Assembly (NCBI GenBank): GCA_965216155.1
Contig: CBDCFD010000006.1
Coordinates: 806,001-870,000 of the forward strand
Length of the DNA stretch: 64,000 bases
Direction: 5' to 3'
From: CATOSP01 sp965216155
Lineage (GTDB): Bacteria > Chloroflexota > Dehalococcoidia > Lucifugimonadales > UBA3495
Every line of letters starts with the position of its first letter. The stretch's first letter is position 1. The notes under the pieces were generated by a model. It was not told the origin of the DNA. It saw only the letters and a list, made by a program, of their open reading frames with translations, and did no database searches. Both the position numbers and the translations under genes were made by a program. Shown one piece after another: positions 7,414 through 15,784 of the stretch.

Positions 7414-8904
7414 CTACTTTCTCGAAACAATCTCACTTCTGAATTGACTGATTTGTCGAGCACGAATCGTACAAAAACATCCACGCCGACGGTTCTGGGC
7501 AAACGGCTCTTCAGGCATCAGATTTAGCAACGGGTCGATTTGGTAACGACTAACGAGCCTCGTGTCTATCCCGAGTTCAGTCTTCACAATTTCTGCTGCG
7601 AGAAACACACCTGCCAGGTATGAAGAGAAGGACACAGAGACCAGGGTTGGATGGGGGTTCTCGGCCTCGTAAAGGGTTTCAACGGCGCTCAGGAACCCAC
7701 ACACATCAGACCCCAGATGTTGCCGGGCAAAACCTCGCATCTCAGGCTTCATCTGGTTGAGGCTGGCGGCGTCTAGGACAACTCCAGGATGCGAGAGATA
7801 CTCCATAATTTGCGCAGCGGGCAGTCCAGTTCGATCCGCCATCGTTTCCTCATAGGGTCTCCCGGAAGCCTGATCCGGATGCAGGCATCGCAGACAGGCC
7901 AGTTCGGAACCAGCAACGTGTCGGAAAACCTGAACCATCGAGCCACCTGTAGCGGCATCCAGCATAGTGTCGGGCCATATTTGTTGGAGTAAGCGCCGGT
8001 CCTCGGCGCTATCCAGAGCGGACGCCACTAGTCTCGGCCAAGGGATGTCGCCCTGGTTGATCTTGGCTAGCAAAGAGGATAGTTCTTCGAGGTGAACCGT
8101 TACTTCCAGGTCGGATCCAGCTAGCCGACGAGTTACAAGTTCGACCTTCGGTGTAGTAGTCGCGAGGTCTTGTTCAAATGCAAGAACGGACCGGTTCAAG
8201 TTTGTTTCATCATCCACGTAACCCTTGTCAACGCAGCGAATAGCACCGCAGGCATTGAGTGACGCGAGGGCGTCTACGCAGGCCTGGCCAATCGCGCCTA
8301 CACCTACAATCAGTGGAACACTGGACAAAAGAGGAGCTTCAACATTCGGGGCATTGGACACGGGAGCCCCGTAGTCGAAGACCGAAAACTTGGTTAACGG
8401 CGCATGCCACTGGAAGTCCCCTACCACCGGAAGAGCGTGGCGAAATACTTCGCTCGCTACGAAAGCCGCAGCTGCGAGTGCGCCGAACACGTTGCCCGTA
8501 TCGGAAATTGTCGGGAGGTCCTCTCCTCTTCCAGACACAAAAGCTGTCCAGCCGTTGGCAGAACCGGAGACGTGGCACTTCGCGGGACCTCCGCCGAGTC
8601 GCACGATGACCGGGTCAAAAAAGTCGGTGGAGTTAGGCTGAGCCGAGGAATCGACTCGCACAATGAGGTTTCCCACCTCTTTAGCAAACTCTGACTGCCT
8701 CGCGATTCGCACCCTTGGCGCGAAGCGTACAATGAGGTTAGCGGCTGTTCTGACCAACGCTCGACCTGCCACCGTCCGCTCAGCAGAGGGGGGCCAGTCC
8801 AAGACAATATCCTTGGTTGTGAGACAATTAGTCGCTCGTTCTTCTGAAAGCCCGCTCAGTTGAGCCGCCAACTTGACGTGACGGTCGTCGCGTACGCGCA
8901 TCAC
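7414..8904 (-). CDS. E1-like (ThiF/UBA) adenylyltransferase of a ubiquitin-like system
   Basis: 496 residues, last gene of a four-gene operon. The Rossmann ATP-binding loop GVGAIGQ is at 201-207, then VDKGYVDDETNLNR at 225-238, the acidic strand plus NLNR signature of ThiF/MoeB/E1 enzymes that adenylate the C-terminal Gly of ubiquitin-like proteins. The first 190 residues are an extra N-terminal domain with no motif I recognise. Later cysteines (CLRCLHP, DVCGFL, RRGCFC) may bind zinc or form the thioester; which is catalytic is not clear. It starts with GTG inside a GTGA overlap with the JAMM gene, so translation is coupled. In Bil/Bub-type antiphage operons the E1 (BilD) has this role. Family call is strong, antiphage role is by analogy. 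Confidence 0.87.
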   Translation of the reverse strand: MMRVRDDRHVKLAAQLSGLSEERATNCLTTKDIVLDWPPSAERTVAGRALVRTAANLIVRFAPRVRIARQSEFAKEVGNLIVRVDSSAQPNSTDFFDPVIVRLGGGPAKCHVSGSANGWTAFVSGRGEDLPTISDTGNVFGALAAAAFVASEVFRHALPVVGDFQWHAPLTKFSVFDYGAPVSNAPNVEAPLLSSVPLIVGVGAIGQACVDALASLNACGAIRCVDKGYVDDETNLNRSVLAFEQDLATTTPKVELVTRRLAGSDLEVTVHLEELSSLLAKINQGDIPWPRLVASALDSAEDRRLLQQIWPDTMLDAATGGSMVQVFRHVAGSELACLRCLHPDQASGRPYEETMADRTGLPAAQIMEYLSHPGVVLDAASLNQMKPEMRGFARQHLGSDVCGFLSAVETLYEAENPHPTLVSVSFSSYLAGVFLAAEIVKTELGIDTRLVSRYQIDPLLNLMPEEPFAQNRRRGCFCTIRARQISQFRSEIVSRK

Positions 8905-9401
8905 TCACCCTTAACTGATAGTGTTTGAATCGAAAAGCACAATGCCGGGTCTAGGCTTACGACAGAACTCCAGTTGGCAGAGCGCCAGTTGCCCCCTTCG
9001 AGACCGACATACACCGCCCACTCAGCATCAGCAGCGGCGAGCGTGGTAGTTCCGTAGTAGGGTAAGACTATGCTCACAAAGTCGGGTGCGTGGAGAAATC
9101 CCTCACTGTCCACCTCGCTGTGGAATGCAGCTGAGGGGTGGGAGTGGAAACCTGCCAGCACAACTTGGCCCGACCCTTCGCAAATTTCGGCCAATTGGTC
9201 CATCCACTCCGTGGAAATCCGGATGCTTTTCGGGCCGAACACAACGCCTTCTCCGCCCGGGATCACGACTCTCTGAACTTGAAGAGTTGACGCTGGACCG
9301 AGCCAGAATACCGCTCCTTCCCAGCCAGAGTTACCTGTGGTCGCGATCGCTTCGATCGTGGCCTTGACGCAGGACTCGGAGACGTTCACAAGTGCGCTCA
9401 A
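8901..9401 (-). CDS. JAMM/MPN metallopeptidase (deubiquitinase-like)
   Basis: 166 residues. The zinc site of the JAB1/MPN/Mov34 fold is visible: E28 in GWEGAVFWLG, H86 and H88 in GFHSHP, S95 and D98 in HSEVD. The spacing between the second His and S..D is one residue shorter than the common JAMM consensus. Such enzymes remove ubiquitin-like proteins from targets or trim their precursors; because the Ubl encoded here already ends in Gly, deconjugation is more likely. It starts with TTG in a TTGA overlap with the E2 gene and ends in a GTGA overlap with the E1. Corresponds in position to BilC of Bil operons. Confidence 0.87.
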   Translation of the reverse strand: MSALVNVSESCVKATIEAIATTGNSGWEGAVFWLGPASTLQVQRVVIPGGEGVVFGPKSIRISTEWMDQLAEICEGSGQVVLAGFHSHPSAAFHSEVDSEGFLHAPDFVSIVLPYYGTTTLAAADAEWAVYVGLEGGNWRSANWSSVVSLDPALCFSIQTLSVKGE

Positions 9402-9838
9402 GACGCTCGTCCTCTGTAGCGGGATTTGGAGTTGAGAATAACCTGCAACTCATCCAACACCTCAAGGAGGACATTACCATCAGAGTTCCACCGCAATGAC
9501 ACATCGCGGGTCCATTCCGGGTGAAGTGCAAAGCCTTCCAGCGAGAGGGGGAGGCAAATGTCCCAATTGCCAGGACGGAACCCGTCGCAGTTCGGCCATG
9601 CTGATGAAACTTTGGTTTCCCCAGTTGCTGGGTCGAAACAGGAAATTGACGGGGGCTGGTCGGGGTAGTCAGGCCAAGCAAATCGTAAATAATAGCGTTG
9701 CCCGTCAATGGCCGAACCCATCTCGACCTCGATTATCGTCGGCTCTGGACGGGTTATTTTCCAATGGGCCTCGACGCCTATTCGCCGGGCTTCAGGCAAG
9801 TCGTCATCGAGGCACAGTTCAGCTAAGCGGCTGCTCAT
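9398..9838 (-). CDS. E2-like (prokaryotic UBC-fold) conjugating protein
   Basis: 146 residues, the size of a bare UBC core. The central region YYLRFAWPDYPDQPP resembles the E2 beta-meander followed by the YPxxPP turn. It is followed by a variable loop and W92-D-I-C95-L-P, where C95 is the candidate thioester cysteine, then a conserved-looking H106-P-E-W. This arrangement matches the Prok-E2 families described beside bacterial JAB and E1 genes. It overlaps the Ubl gene by ATGA upstream and the JAMM gene by TTGA downstream. Divergence makes the E2 call depend partly on the neighbours; a test would be a profile search against Prok-E2 and UBC models. Confidence 0.78.
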   Translation of the reverse strand: MSSRLAELCLDDDLPEARRIGVEAHWKITRPEPTIIEVEMGSAIDGQRYYLRFAWPDYPDQPPSISCFDPATGETKVSSAWPNCDGFRPGNWDICLPLSLEGFALHPEWTRDVSLRWNSDGNVLLEVLDELQVILNSKSRYRGRAS

Positions 9839-10143
9839 CCGGCAACAAGCTGACGGACGAGCCGAAGAGCGAGGTTGTGTGAGGAGTCTGCTAGTTCCCC
9901 AATTGGAGTAGAGAGATCCGGCGTATCGCCCCGGTCAACGAGCTCGAAGCGTTCACCGTTTCCGGCGCTGTCTATGTGGTCGGCAACGCCGAAGAATGCC
10001 ATTGCCGCCTCACGCACAACGGAAAGGGCGGTATCGGACGAATACTTTCCTTCCCACTGCCCCCTTCTGCTAGCGGCGTAAGAGACAACGACGAGCACTT
10101 CTCCCTCTATCGTGGACTTGGGCGAAGATTCGGACTGGACCAT
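9835..10143 (-). CDS. Ubiquitin-like modifier protein (Ubl)
   Basis: 102 residues, first gene of the operon. The start is the ATG at 10143, preceded by AAGGAGG with 6-base spacing; an ATG further upstream has no such site. After a short polar N-terminus the pattern is strand (EVLVVVSY), strand (WEGKYSSDT), helix (ALSVVREAAMAFFGV), strand (ERFELVDRG), a PIGELAD turn, and a last strand NLALRLVRQLVAG ending in Gly. This follows the ubiquitin beta-grasp layout, in which the last strand leads to a C-terminal Gly. There is a single Ubl domain, whereas BilA of characterised Bil systems has two. The Ubl call rests on topology, the terminal Gly and the E2-JAMM-E1 neighbours. Confidence 0.75.
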   Translation of the reverse strand: MVQSESSPKSTIEGEVLVVVSYAASRRGQWEGKYSSDTALSVVREAAMAFFGVADHIDSAGNGERFELVDRGDTPDLSTPIGELADSSHNLALRLVRQLVAG

Positions 10144-10190
10144 CAATATCCTCCTTAATTTGGTATGGCTACAATCATACCCATCCAACT

Positions 10191-10217
10191 TTGGCGACTT
10201 TACACCAGTGCTATATT
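10191..10217 (+). promoter_or_regulatory. Putative promoter in the divergent intergenic region
   Basis: TTGGCG at 10191 and TATATT at 10212 with 15-base spacing point toward the XRE gene. The 105-bp gap between the Ubl and XRE starts must hold both divergent promoters and is the likely operator for the XRE protein. Confidence 0.4.
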
Positions 10218-10248
10218 ATAGGCTAAAGGACGATGGCAGATCAAGGTT

Positions 10249-10764
10249 ATGGTTCAGCGTACCAAAATTGATACAAAAGACGGCTCGCCTGATAATGCCC
10301 TCAGTCTTGAGGACCTGGGCCCCCTCGTAGCCAGTGAGCGCAAGCGGAGAGGGCTTAGCATTCGCGATGCCGCTGAGGACGCGGGTGTTCCATTCAACAC
10401 CTTTGCCCGGGTCGAGAGAGGGCATCTTCCAGATTTAGCAAAGTTCAAGCGGCTTGTAGAGTGGGCCGGGGCGGATGTTTCTCGTTTTTTCGAGCGGCGC
10501 GAGCGTTCTGAAACCACCCCAGAGATTGTTGCAGAACACCTCCATTCAGACCCCAACCTGTCACCCGAGGCAGCTGACCATATCTCCGGGCTAGTTACGG
10601 ACCTTTACAAAGCCCTGGCTCGCCCCGGCCATGTAACTGCCGCCCATTTGCGAACTGCGAGGACGTTAAGGCCGGACGTTGCTAGTCAAACTGGCTTATT
10701 GATTGCCGATCTTGACGCAGCTCTGCGAATAAGGAGACAGCGTGGCACTGAGAAGAGGGTTTAA
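10249..10764 (+). CDS. XRE-family helix-turn-helix regulator
   Basis: 171 residues. The N-terminal half carries an XRE fold: GPLVASERKRRGLSIRDAAE, then the recognition helix region GVPFNTFARVERGHLPD, and a final helix DLAKFKRLVEWAG, at about residues 28-80. The C-terminal half is mostly helical and may form the dimer or the site recognised by the downstream peptidase. It is divergent from the Ubl operon and overlaps the next gene by 23 bp. XRE regulators paired with ImmA/IrrE peptidases are commonly inactivated by proteolysis, as in ICEBs1 and Deinococcus IrrE-DdrO. Control of the Ubl operon is inference from position. Confidence 0.88.
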   Translation: MVQRTKIDTKDGSPDNALSLEDLGPLVASERKRRGLSIRDAAEDAGVPFNTFARVERGHLPDLAKFKRLVEWAGADVSRFFERRERSETTPEIVAEHLHSDPNLSPEAADHISGLVTDLYKALARPGHVTAAHLRTARTLRPDVASQTGLLIADLDAALRIRRQRGTEKRV

Positions 10765-11317
10765 ATCCGAATGCGAGCGGATTGTAGATCGGGTCCGGGC
10801 CGCAACCTCCCTCTCGACGGGAGACCGCGTTAGCCCAGAAACTCTAGCCGAACATCTGAATATCGAGCTAATCGCTGGCGATCAACTCCTTCCGTTGAGC
10901 CGATTCGAAGAACTACGCAATCTACAATCCGACGCCTTCTCGGCATGCACTTTCTTGCCAGAGCGAGGCAATCCTGTCGTCGTCTACAACCCACTGCCGT
11001 CAAAAGGCCGGCGTAGCAGCGACCTTGCGCACGAATTGGCACACATACTACTTGGTCACGAGTTGAGTCGAGTAGAGATGATTGGGGAGAGCACGTTCCT
11101 ATCATGTGACCGTCAACAGGAGGAAGAGGCTACGTGGCTGGCCGGCTGTCTTTTGCTGCCTCGCGGCCTGCTTCTTAAAGAGGTCCGGACCGGGGCAACC
11201 GCCACGACGATAGCAAAGAAGTATGACGTTTCAGAAACAATGTCGACCTTTCGAATAAACGTAACCGGTGTGTTGCGGCAGAAGAGCCGCAATGGGGCCT
11301 CCAGCGCGGGGAGGTAG
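10742..11317 (+). CDS. ImmA/IrrE family zinc metallopeptidase
   Basis: 191 residues starting with GTG at 10742 (AAGGAG site 5 bases upstream, inside the end of the XRE gene). The gluzincin motif H97-E98-L-A-H101 is clear, followed by EEEATWLAGCLLLPR at 127-141, which supplies the third zinc ligand Glu and the family's A..LAxxLLxP pattern. The C-terminal region KKYDVSETMSTFRINVTG is the typical helix that reads like FxVSxxxxxxRL. Expected role: cleavage of the partner XRE repressor upon a signal. Co-translation with the regulator by overlap supports this. Substrate is inferred. Confidence 0.9.
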   Translation: MALRRGFKSECERIVDRVRAATSLSTGDRVSPETLAEHLNIELIAGDQLLPLSRFEELRNLQSDAFSACTFLPERGNPVVVYNPLPSKGRRSSDLAHELAHILLGHELSRVEMIGESTFLSCDRQQEEEATWLAGCLLLPRGLLLKEVRTGATATTIAKKYDVSETMSTFRINVTGVLRQKSRNGASSAGR

Positions 11318-11552
11318 GCTGGCCAGAGTATCTCGATGTCCTCCAGACTTAACCGGAATTACCTACTCATTGTAGGTCACCGTAGGCTTAAGGTTCCCTG
11401 TAATCGCCGGAAGTGAATTGAACCGGGTCGCTCGACCGTCTCACTGAATTGGAACCTCCCCGCGAAAAGTTCGCACTTCAGTACGTGCGGGCCCATTTTT
11501 TTCGGCCATGACGTACTGAATTCATAACTCCTCGCCGTCCTTGACAGAGGAC

Positions 11553-12125
11553 TTACTGGCCTCGGTTCATCGCGGCCTCGGCAAACGCCTTTGGATCTCG
11601 TAGCATCCGATTGATGGTGTCCCACTTGTACTCGCAGACTGCTCCGTTCTTAGCGACGAGGCCATAGTTCTTGTCTTGCGACATTAACTGAATGACGGGA
11701 CAACGGACTTCGCCGGACAAGCTCAGTTCGTCCTTAACACCAGGGGCGTTTTGGGCGTCGGGTCCAAGCAAAACTATGACGACGTGGGAGGCTCCTATTC
11801 TTTCTCGGGCCGTCTGCCTCCACCTCTGGTCGTGCTCGGCGCTCGGCGAAGATTTGTCAATAATAGTAAACTCGCAATGGTCTTTTGCTTGACCGATGAA
11901 AGTCCCACGCCTTCCGGCGTCCTTCTCGAACTCAAAGGACAGGAAGACCGGTCGACGTTTTTCGCGCTTGAGTGCTTTTTCTCTCGTCGTTTGGGCATTC
12001 CTCTTCTCTGTATTGATCGCAAAATGGCAGACGCTGGGTAGTACACCTCTAGCTGCAATTGCGGCGGCAAAGGCAGAATTGGAGATGTCAGGGTAGTGAC
12101 TTGCAGTGGTGGTTTCTATCGGACT
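11553..12125 (-). CDS. Second TIR-like (MTH538/ThsB-like) ORF without a clear start codon
   Basis: This minus-strand frame is open from the TAG of the upstream TIR gene down to 11553. The core reads RRPVFLSFEFEKDAGRRG, then DHCEFTIIDKSSPSAEHD, a helix ERIGASHVVIVLLGPDAQ and APGVKDELSLSGEVRCPVIQ. This has the strand-helix pattern of MTH538-type TIR-like domains (F-S-F-D at the first strand, VVIVLLG at the later one). No ATG, GTG or TTG with a ribosome site is seen before the core; the frame is continuous with that of the upstream TIR gene apart from one TAG. It could be a fused TIR pair with a nonsense mutation, use an odd start, or be decayed. Confidence 0.5.
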   Translation of the reverse strand, partial: SPIETTTASHYPDISNSAFAAAIAARGVLPSVCHFAINTEKRNAQTTREKALKREKRRPVFLSFEFEKDAGRRGTFIGQAKDHCEFTIIDKSSPSAEHDQRWRQTARERIGASHVVIVLLGPDAQNAPGVKDELSLSGEVRCPVIQLMSQDKNYGLVAKNGAVCEYKWDTINRMLRDPKAFAEAAMNRGQ

Positions 12126-12587
12126 CTACCGTACGCACCGGGAGCCATCGCCTGGGCCAGTTGCAACGACCCTTGCCCGTCCGGCAGCCCGGGCGGCTCG
12201 CTCTATGGCGTCTTCGAATTCATCCGGCTTCCAGTCGATGATCTCAGCCCCGCACTCATGCAGTGATTCAGGTACTTTGACCCCATCATGTAGGCGAATG
12301 CCCAAAATCCCATTGGGGGTGCCCTTTTTCAGGCTTTGCTGGACCTCGTAAGCTACCGCATCGCTTTGCCATGTTGTGTCCCCTATCAGGACCACTGTAA
12401 CCGAGGTTCCTGACAGTTGTTCCCGTATTTTCCTGGAAATGTAATCCCAGTTGTTGCTATCGACGGGGTCAAGGAGGTGACGTCCGACAAATTCAACGGG
12501 GACGTTCTTATTCCACCGCAAGAGGTTGAATCCCTTGGCCTTCATTTGGTCCTCGTATTGACAGCTAATGAATATTCGGCGTGGCAT
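12126..12587 (-). CDS. TIR-like domain protein (MTH538/DUF1863, Thoeris ThsB-like)
   Basis: 153 residues. RRIFISCQYEDQMKAKGFNLL opens the first strand and helix. Then come the PVDSNNWDYISRKIREQL segment, VTVVLIGDTTWQSDAVAYEV and NGILGIRLHD: the classical run of the MTH538 TIR-like family. Members that act in Thoeris (ThsB) produce an ADP-ribose-derived signal from NAD+ after phage sensing. GGAGAG stands 4-5 bases before the ATG. It follows the zinc-ribbon gene by 12 bp on the same strand, so both are probably one transcript. No ThsA-like effector (SIR2/SLOG, or TM-macro) is visible nearby, so this is not a standard Thoeris locus. Confidence 0.8.
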   Translation of the reverse strand: MPRRIFISCQYEDQMKAKGFNLLRWNKNVPVEFVGRHLLDPVDSNNWDYISRKIREQLSGTSVTVVLIGDTTWQSDAVAYEVQQSLKKGTPNGILGIRLHDGVKVPESLHECGAEIIDWKPDEFEDAIERAARAAGRARVVATGPGDGSRCVR

Positions 12588-12599
12588 ATGTCTCTCCTA

Positions 12600-13490
12600 T
12601 TAGGACGGCTCGTCAAGGTTGGCTACCACCTGCAATGTTCCCATAGCATTGCAGAATGGGCATCTCCTGAGCAGGGACCAGTTGTTGATGAATTTTCTGC
12701 AGTCTAGGTTGGTGCATTGCCAGAACCCTGTTGGAGATTGGTTAGGGACCGCTCCTAGGGCGGTTGACTCTACGAGGTACTGACGAGCTATCTCCCAACC
12801 GAAGGGCTCCTGTTGCTGCCACGATACATACCGATAGCTGGAGTAAAATGCTTGAAATCGTTCAATACGGTCGATTTCACTGAGGTAATCGTCCAGGGCA
12901 TTCGGGTGCGACTCTAAACTTGCGATAATCGTCTCTGTCTCAATGGCGTTCACCCGTTTGAACAATCGGAATTGGGTCCCTGCAGCTGACTTACCCGGTT
13001 CGGGTAGGTCAGAGACCGGAATGGGTGGGTCGACAAAATGGACAGAATCGGCGGCAAGCGCGTAGTCAAGCTTCGTTGTATGCCAAATCCCTTCGGTTTT
13101 CCATGACAGGCGGTAGTACCCTGCAACAACGCGCTCGTTACCTCTGCGGCAGAGAAATACTATGAACTGTGCCTTGTTCTTAACTATACCCGCTCGCATT
13201 CCCCTCTCACACGTTGAGAACAACCCGTAGGTCCCAGTCTCGATATTCGGGTCGCTCTTGTTGTCGTCGGGGCGGGTAATTGCCCGTATCGGCAACCTGC
13301 TCAAGTCCTCGGAAAGATAAACGGAAAGGTATCCGGTGGCTGGCGCGGCTACCTCCAATGCGGTCCACGGAGCAGCCGGAGAAATTACAGGCTTATAGGG
13401 GCACGAGGAATCCGACTCTTCCCTCTCAGCCAGCAGGTTCGCTGTTACGGATGCGGTTTCGTCAATCAAATGAAGTTGAGTGCTCGTCAA
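12600..13490 (-). CDS. Unrecognised protein with C-terminal zinc ribbon, upstream of TIR gene
   Basis: 296 residues beginning with TTG at 13490; no strong ribosome site is seen. The C-terminus has CTNLDCRKF...CPFCNAMG, a four-cysteine zinc ribbon at about 252-280. The middle (YGLFSTCERGMRAGIVKNKAQFIVFLCRRG...AGYYRLSW) is beta-rich and might be a PUA/EVE-like fold, but I cannot name the family. It is read in the same direction as the TIR-like gene 12 bp downstream, and lies in a defence island, so a sensor or effector role together with the TIR protein is possible. That is inference from context only. Confidence 0.6.
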   Translation of the reverse strand: MTSTQLHLIDETASVTANLLAEREESDSSCPYKPVISPAAPWTALEVAAPATGYLSVYLSEDLSRLPIRAITRPDDNKSDPNIETGTYGLFSTCERGMRAGIVKNKAQFIVFLCRRGNERVVAGYYRLSWKTEGIWHTTKLDYALAADSVHFVDPPIPVSDLPEPGKSAAGTQFRLFKRVNAIETETIIASLESHPNALDDYLSEIDRIERFQAFYSSYRYVSWQQQEPFGWEIARQYLVESTALGAVPNQSPTGFWQCTNLDCRKFINNWSLLRRCPFCNAMGTLQVVANLDEPS

Positions 13491-13625
13491 TTTGTGGGCA
13501 ATCTATTCCAAGTGGTAGGAAAAGCCCACACACCCAGGGGAGATTTACTTAGCGATTGAATCCTGCCCTTATTTTACCAGACGGAAGCCCGAATCATGGT
13601 TTGCATCTTCACGGCAGGAGGGCTG

Positions 13626-13851
13626 TCATCCAGCCAACTTCTTCGTAGCTATGGGATGAATATCGACATGGATGAATATAGAACGTACCAGGAACTCACC
13701 TTGCCGTAGCATCTGTGGCGCGGGGTCGAGTACGGCTCGGTTATTTCGAAGGCTTGTAAATACTACTGCGAGGACCAATGGAAGCTGGGCACTTATTTCG
13801 GGGCCACATAAGCCGACACCCATGAAAACTTGGGATACCGGACCTCGGCTA
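13626..13851 (-). pseudogene. Unrecognised gene fragment cut by IS1380
   Basis: On the minus strand the frame MGVGLCGPEISAQLPLVLAVV... runs about 65 residues to a stop at 13626. Its upstream part enters the IS1380 terminal repeat (reading GGFGL), so the 5' end has been lost to that insertion. I do not recognise the family; it could also be chance. Confidence 0.25.
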
Positions 13852-13937
13852 AGCCCGAATCCACCGAGGGAGGGCGTCGGGTTAGCGTCCTGAAGCGGCA
13901 AGAAGGTGCTCCTCTGAATCCGGGATAATGGTTTTCC

Positions 13938-14121
13938 GGCGCAAAGTCTGACGTAGCCCCTTGTCCAAGTCGCTCAGCTCTTGTTCCAACCACGCGATGT
14001 GGGCTTCAATGCGGGGACTAACGGCGCCGATGGCGGTGCCCAGCCGGTTCTTCTCGGAGACCAGCATGGTCATCACCTGGTGCCTGCGGGCAGTCAACTT
14101 GAGGGGGCGCACCTCAGGACG
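13938..14121 (-). pseudogene. IS110 transposase fragment nested in IS1380
   Basis: About 62 residues: RPEVRPLKLTARRHQ, VSEKNRLGTA and RIEAHIAWLEQELSDLD. This is the region just after the N-terminal DEDD domain of IS110 transposases (LVxRRxQL...EKNRL...V...I..HI.WLE.EL). Comparison with the MITE at 34442, which lacks it, shows that it interrupts the IS1380 left-end sequence between ATAATGGTTTT and GAAAACCG. Confidence 0.65.
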
Positions 14122-14156
14122 GAGAAAACCGACCCCGGAAAAGGAGCACCCAATAG

Positions 14157-15505
14157 ATGCTGCCACGCAACCACCCCGACCGGATCCAAATCACCTTTGA
14201 CGACCATCGCTTGGTGGCCAATGCCGGTCTGCTCCTGCCGGCCACCCTCGCCCAGCACCTGGGCCTGTGGGAACTCGTCGACCATCACCTCGATCTCGGC
14301 AGCGCCCCGGGGCGGGCCAACACCGGCGACAAGATGATGACGCTGGTGGCCTCCGCACTGGCTGGCGGCGACTGCATCGATGACGCCGATGCGTTGCGCA
14401 CCGGGGGGACGGCCTGCACGCTGGGCGGCACGGTCAAGGCGCCATCCACCCCCCGCTTTCGCGAGGGCAGGCTCTGGGCGCCTTCCTGCGCAGCTTTCGC
14501 TGGGGCCACGTCCGCCAACTGGACCGGGTGAGCCGGGAGTTGCTGGCCCGGGCATGGGCGGCTGGGGCCGGACCCGGCGACGCACCATTCACCATCGACC
14601 TTGATTCGACCATCTGCGAGACCTACGGTCTGGCCAAGGAGGGAGCGCGACACCACGGCTATACCGGCAAGCGGGGCTATCACCCGCTGTTGGCCATCGC
14701 CGCCGGCACCGGGGACGTGCTGATGTCCCGACTGCGAGAGGGCCGCGCCAACACCGCCCGGGGCGCCGCCCACTTCCTGCGGGAGACGGTGAGCCGGGTT
14801 CGCCATGCCGGAGCCCGGGGGCAACTCACGGTGCGGGCCGACAGCGGCTTCTACACTCATAGCGTGGTATCCGTCTGCCGCAAGATGAACGTGCGCTTCT
14901 CCATCACCATCCGCCAGCGCCAAAGTCTGCGCAATCTCATCGAGGCGATACCGGAGCAGGACTGGACGCCCATCCCCTACTGGATGGACGGCGCCGCCGA
15001 TGTGGCGGAGACCACCTACACCCCCTTCCGGACTGAGCCCGGCGCCGCACCGGTGCGGCTCATAGTCCGGCGGGTGAAGCCCACGCCCGGTTCTCAACTG
15101 GCCCTCTTCGCCACCTACAGCTATCACGGCTTCATCACCGACCGGTACGGGGAGATGCTCGAACTGGAGGCTGACCATCGCCGCCACGCCGAGATCGAGA
15201 ATGCCATCCGAGACCTCAAGTACGGCGTCGGGCTGAACCACATGCCGTCCGGCCGCTTCGCCGCCAACGGCGCCTGGCTGGCCGTCCAGACGATGGCCCA
15301 CAACCTGGCCCGCTGGACGGCCAGCATCGGCCTGGGTGAACGGATCGTGACCACCAAGACCCTCCGCCGGAGGGTCTTCGCCCTGGCCGGACGTATCACC
15401 CGCTCGGCACGCCGGCTCACCCTCCATCTTCCCAAGAGCTGGCCGTGGCAGGAGAAGGTCAATCGCGCCCTCGCTCGATTGCGAGCCATTCCACTCCCAA
15501 CCTGA
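14157..15505 (+). pseudogene. IS1380 transposase, frameshifted by a hairpin element
   Basis: The N-terminal part (14157 onward) reads QITFDDHRLVANAGLLLPATLAQ and GDKMMTLVASALAGGDCIDDAD, typical of IS1380. After KAPST a 23-bp hairpin at 14451 shifts the frame by +2. The catalytic part then continues as LGAFLRSFRWGHVRQLDRVSRELL and TIDLDSTICETYG (first Asp), VRADSGFYTHSVV (second Asp) and EIENAIRDLKYGVGL (Glu), so all DDE residues are present. Without the hairpin it would be one ORF of about 440 codons and looks otherwise intact, meaning the insertion alone inactivated it. Confidence 0.88.
14451..14473. repeat. Hairpin insertion element, 23 bp
   Basis: CCCCGC, loop TTTC, GCGAGGG, then CAGGCT. 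Its removal rejoins ACC|CTG and restores the IS1380 reading frame. Confidence 0.75.
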
Positions 15506-15784
15506 CGGCGCCCGTTTGCCACTGACCCGCCATCCGGCCAACTGAACGTCCCCGCCAACTCGCGCCACCCCGGTCCGCGAGCGCCTCTTGCCGTGTCCTC
15601 TGTCCTCTCTTATCCCCCAGCGCCCTATCGCAGACCGCCATTGGCGCCCCCAAAAGCGCTTGCAGACCCCCCGCCAACCTCCCGTCTACCCGAATTCGAG
15701 CCCGGATCATCGCGCTTGTAACTCCCTCACCCCCCTTCCACTGTCCTCACGCCGTCCATCCGTGTCCATCGGTGGATTCGGGCT

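Larger units (their letters stand above)
13852..15784 (+). mobile_element. IS1380-family element with nested IS110 piece and hairpin insertion
   Basis: The terminal inverted repeat AGCCCGAATCCACCGA is at 13852 and its complement ends at 15784. It carries one transposase gene. A short IS110 fragment is inserted before the gene and a 23-bp hairpin inside it. The right end sits within an ISL3 transposase fragment. A 144-bp MITE with the same ends lies at 34442. Confidence 0.85.

Noticed and set aside
11553..13490. Standard Thoeris system
   Set aside because: TIR-like ThsB-type proteins are present but no ThsA-type effector; the 296-residue neighbour has a zinc ribbon and no SIR2 or SLOG motif that I can see.
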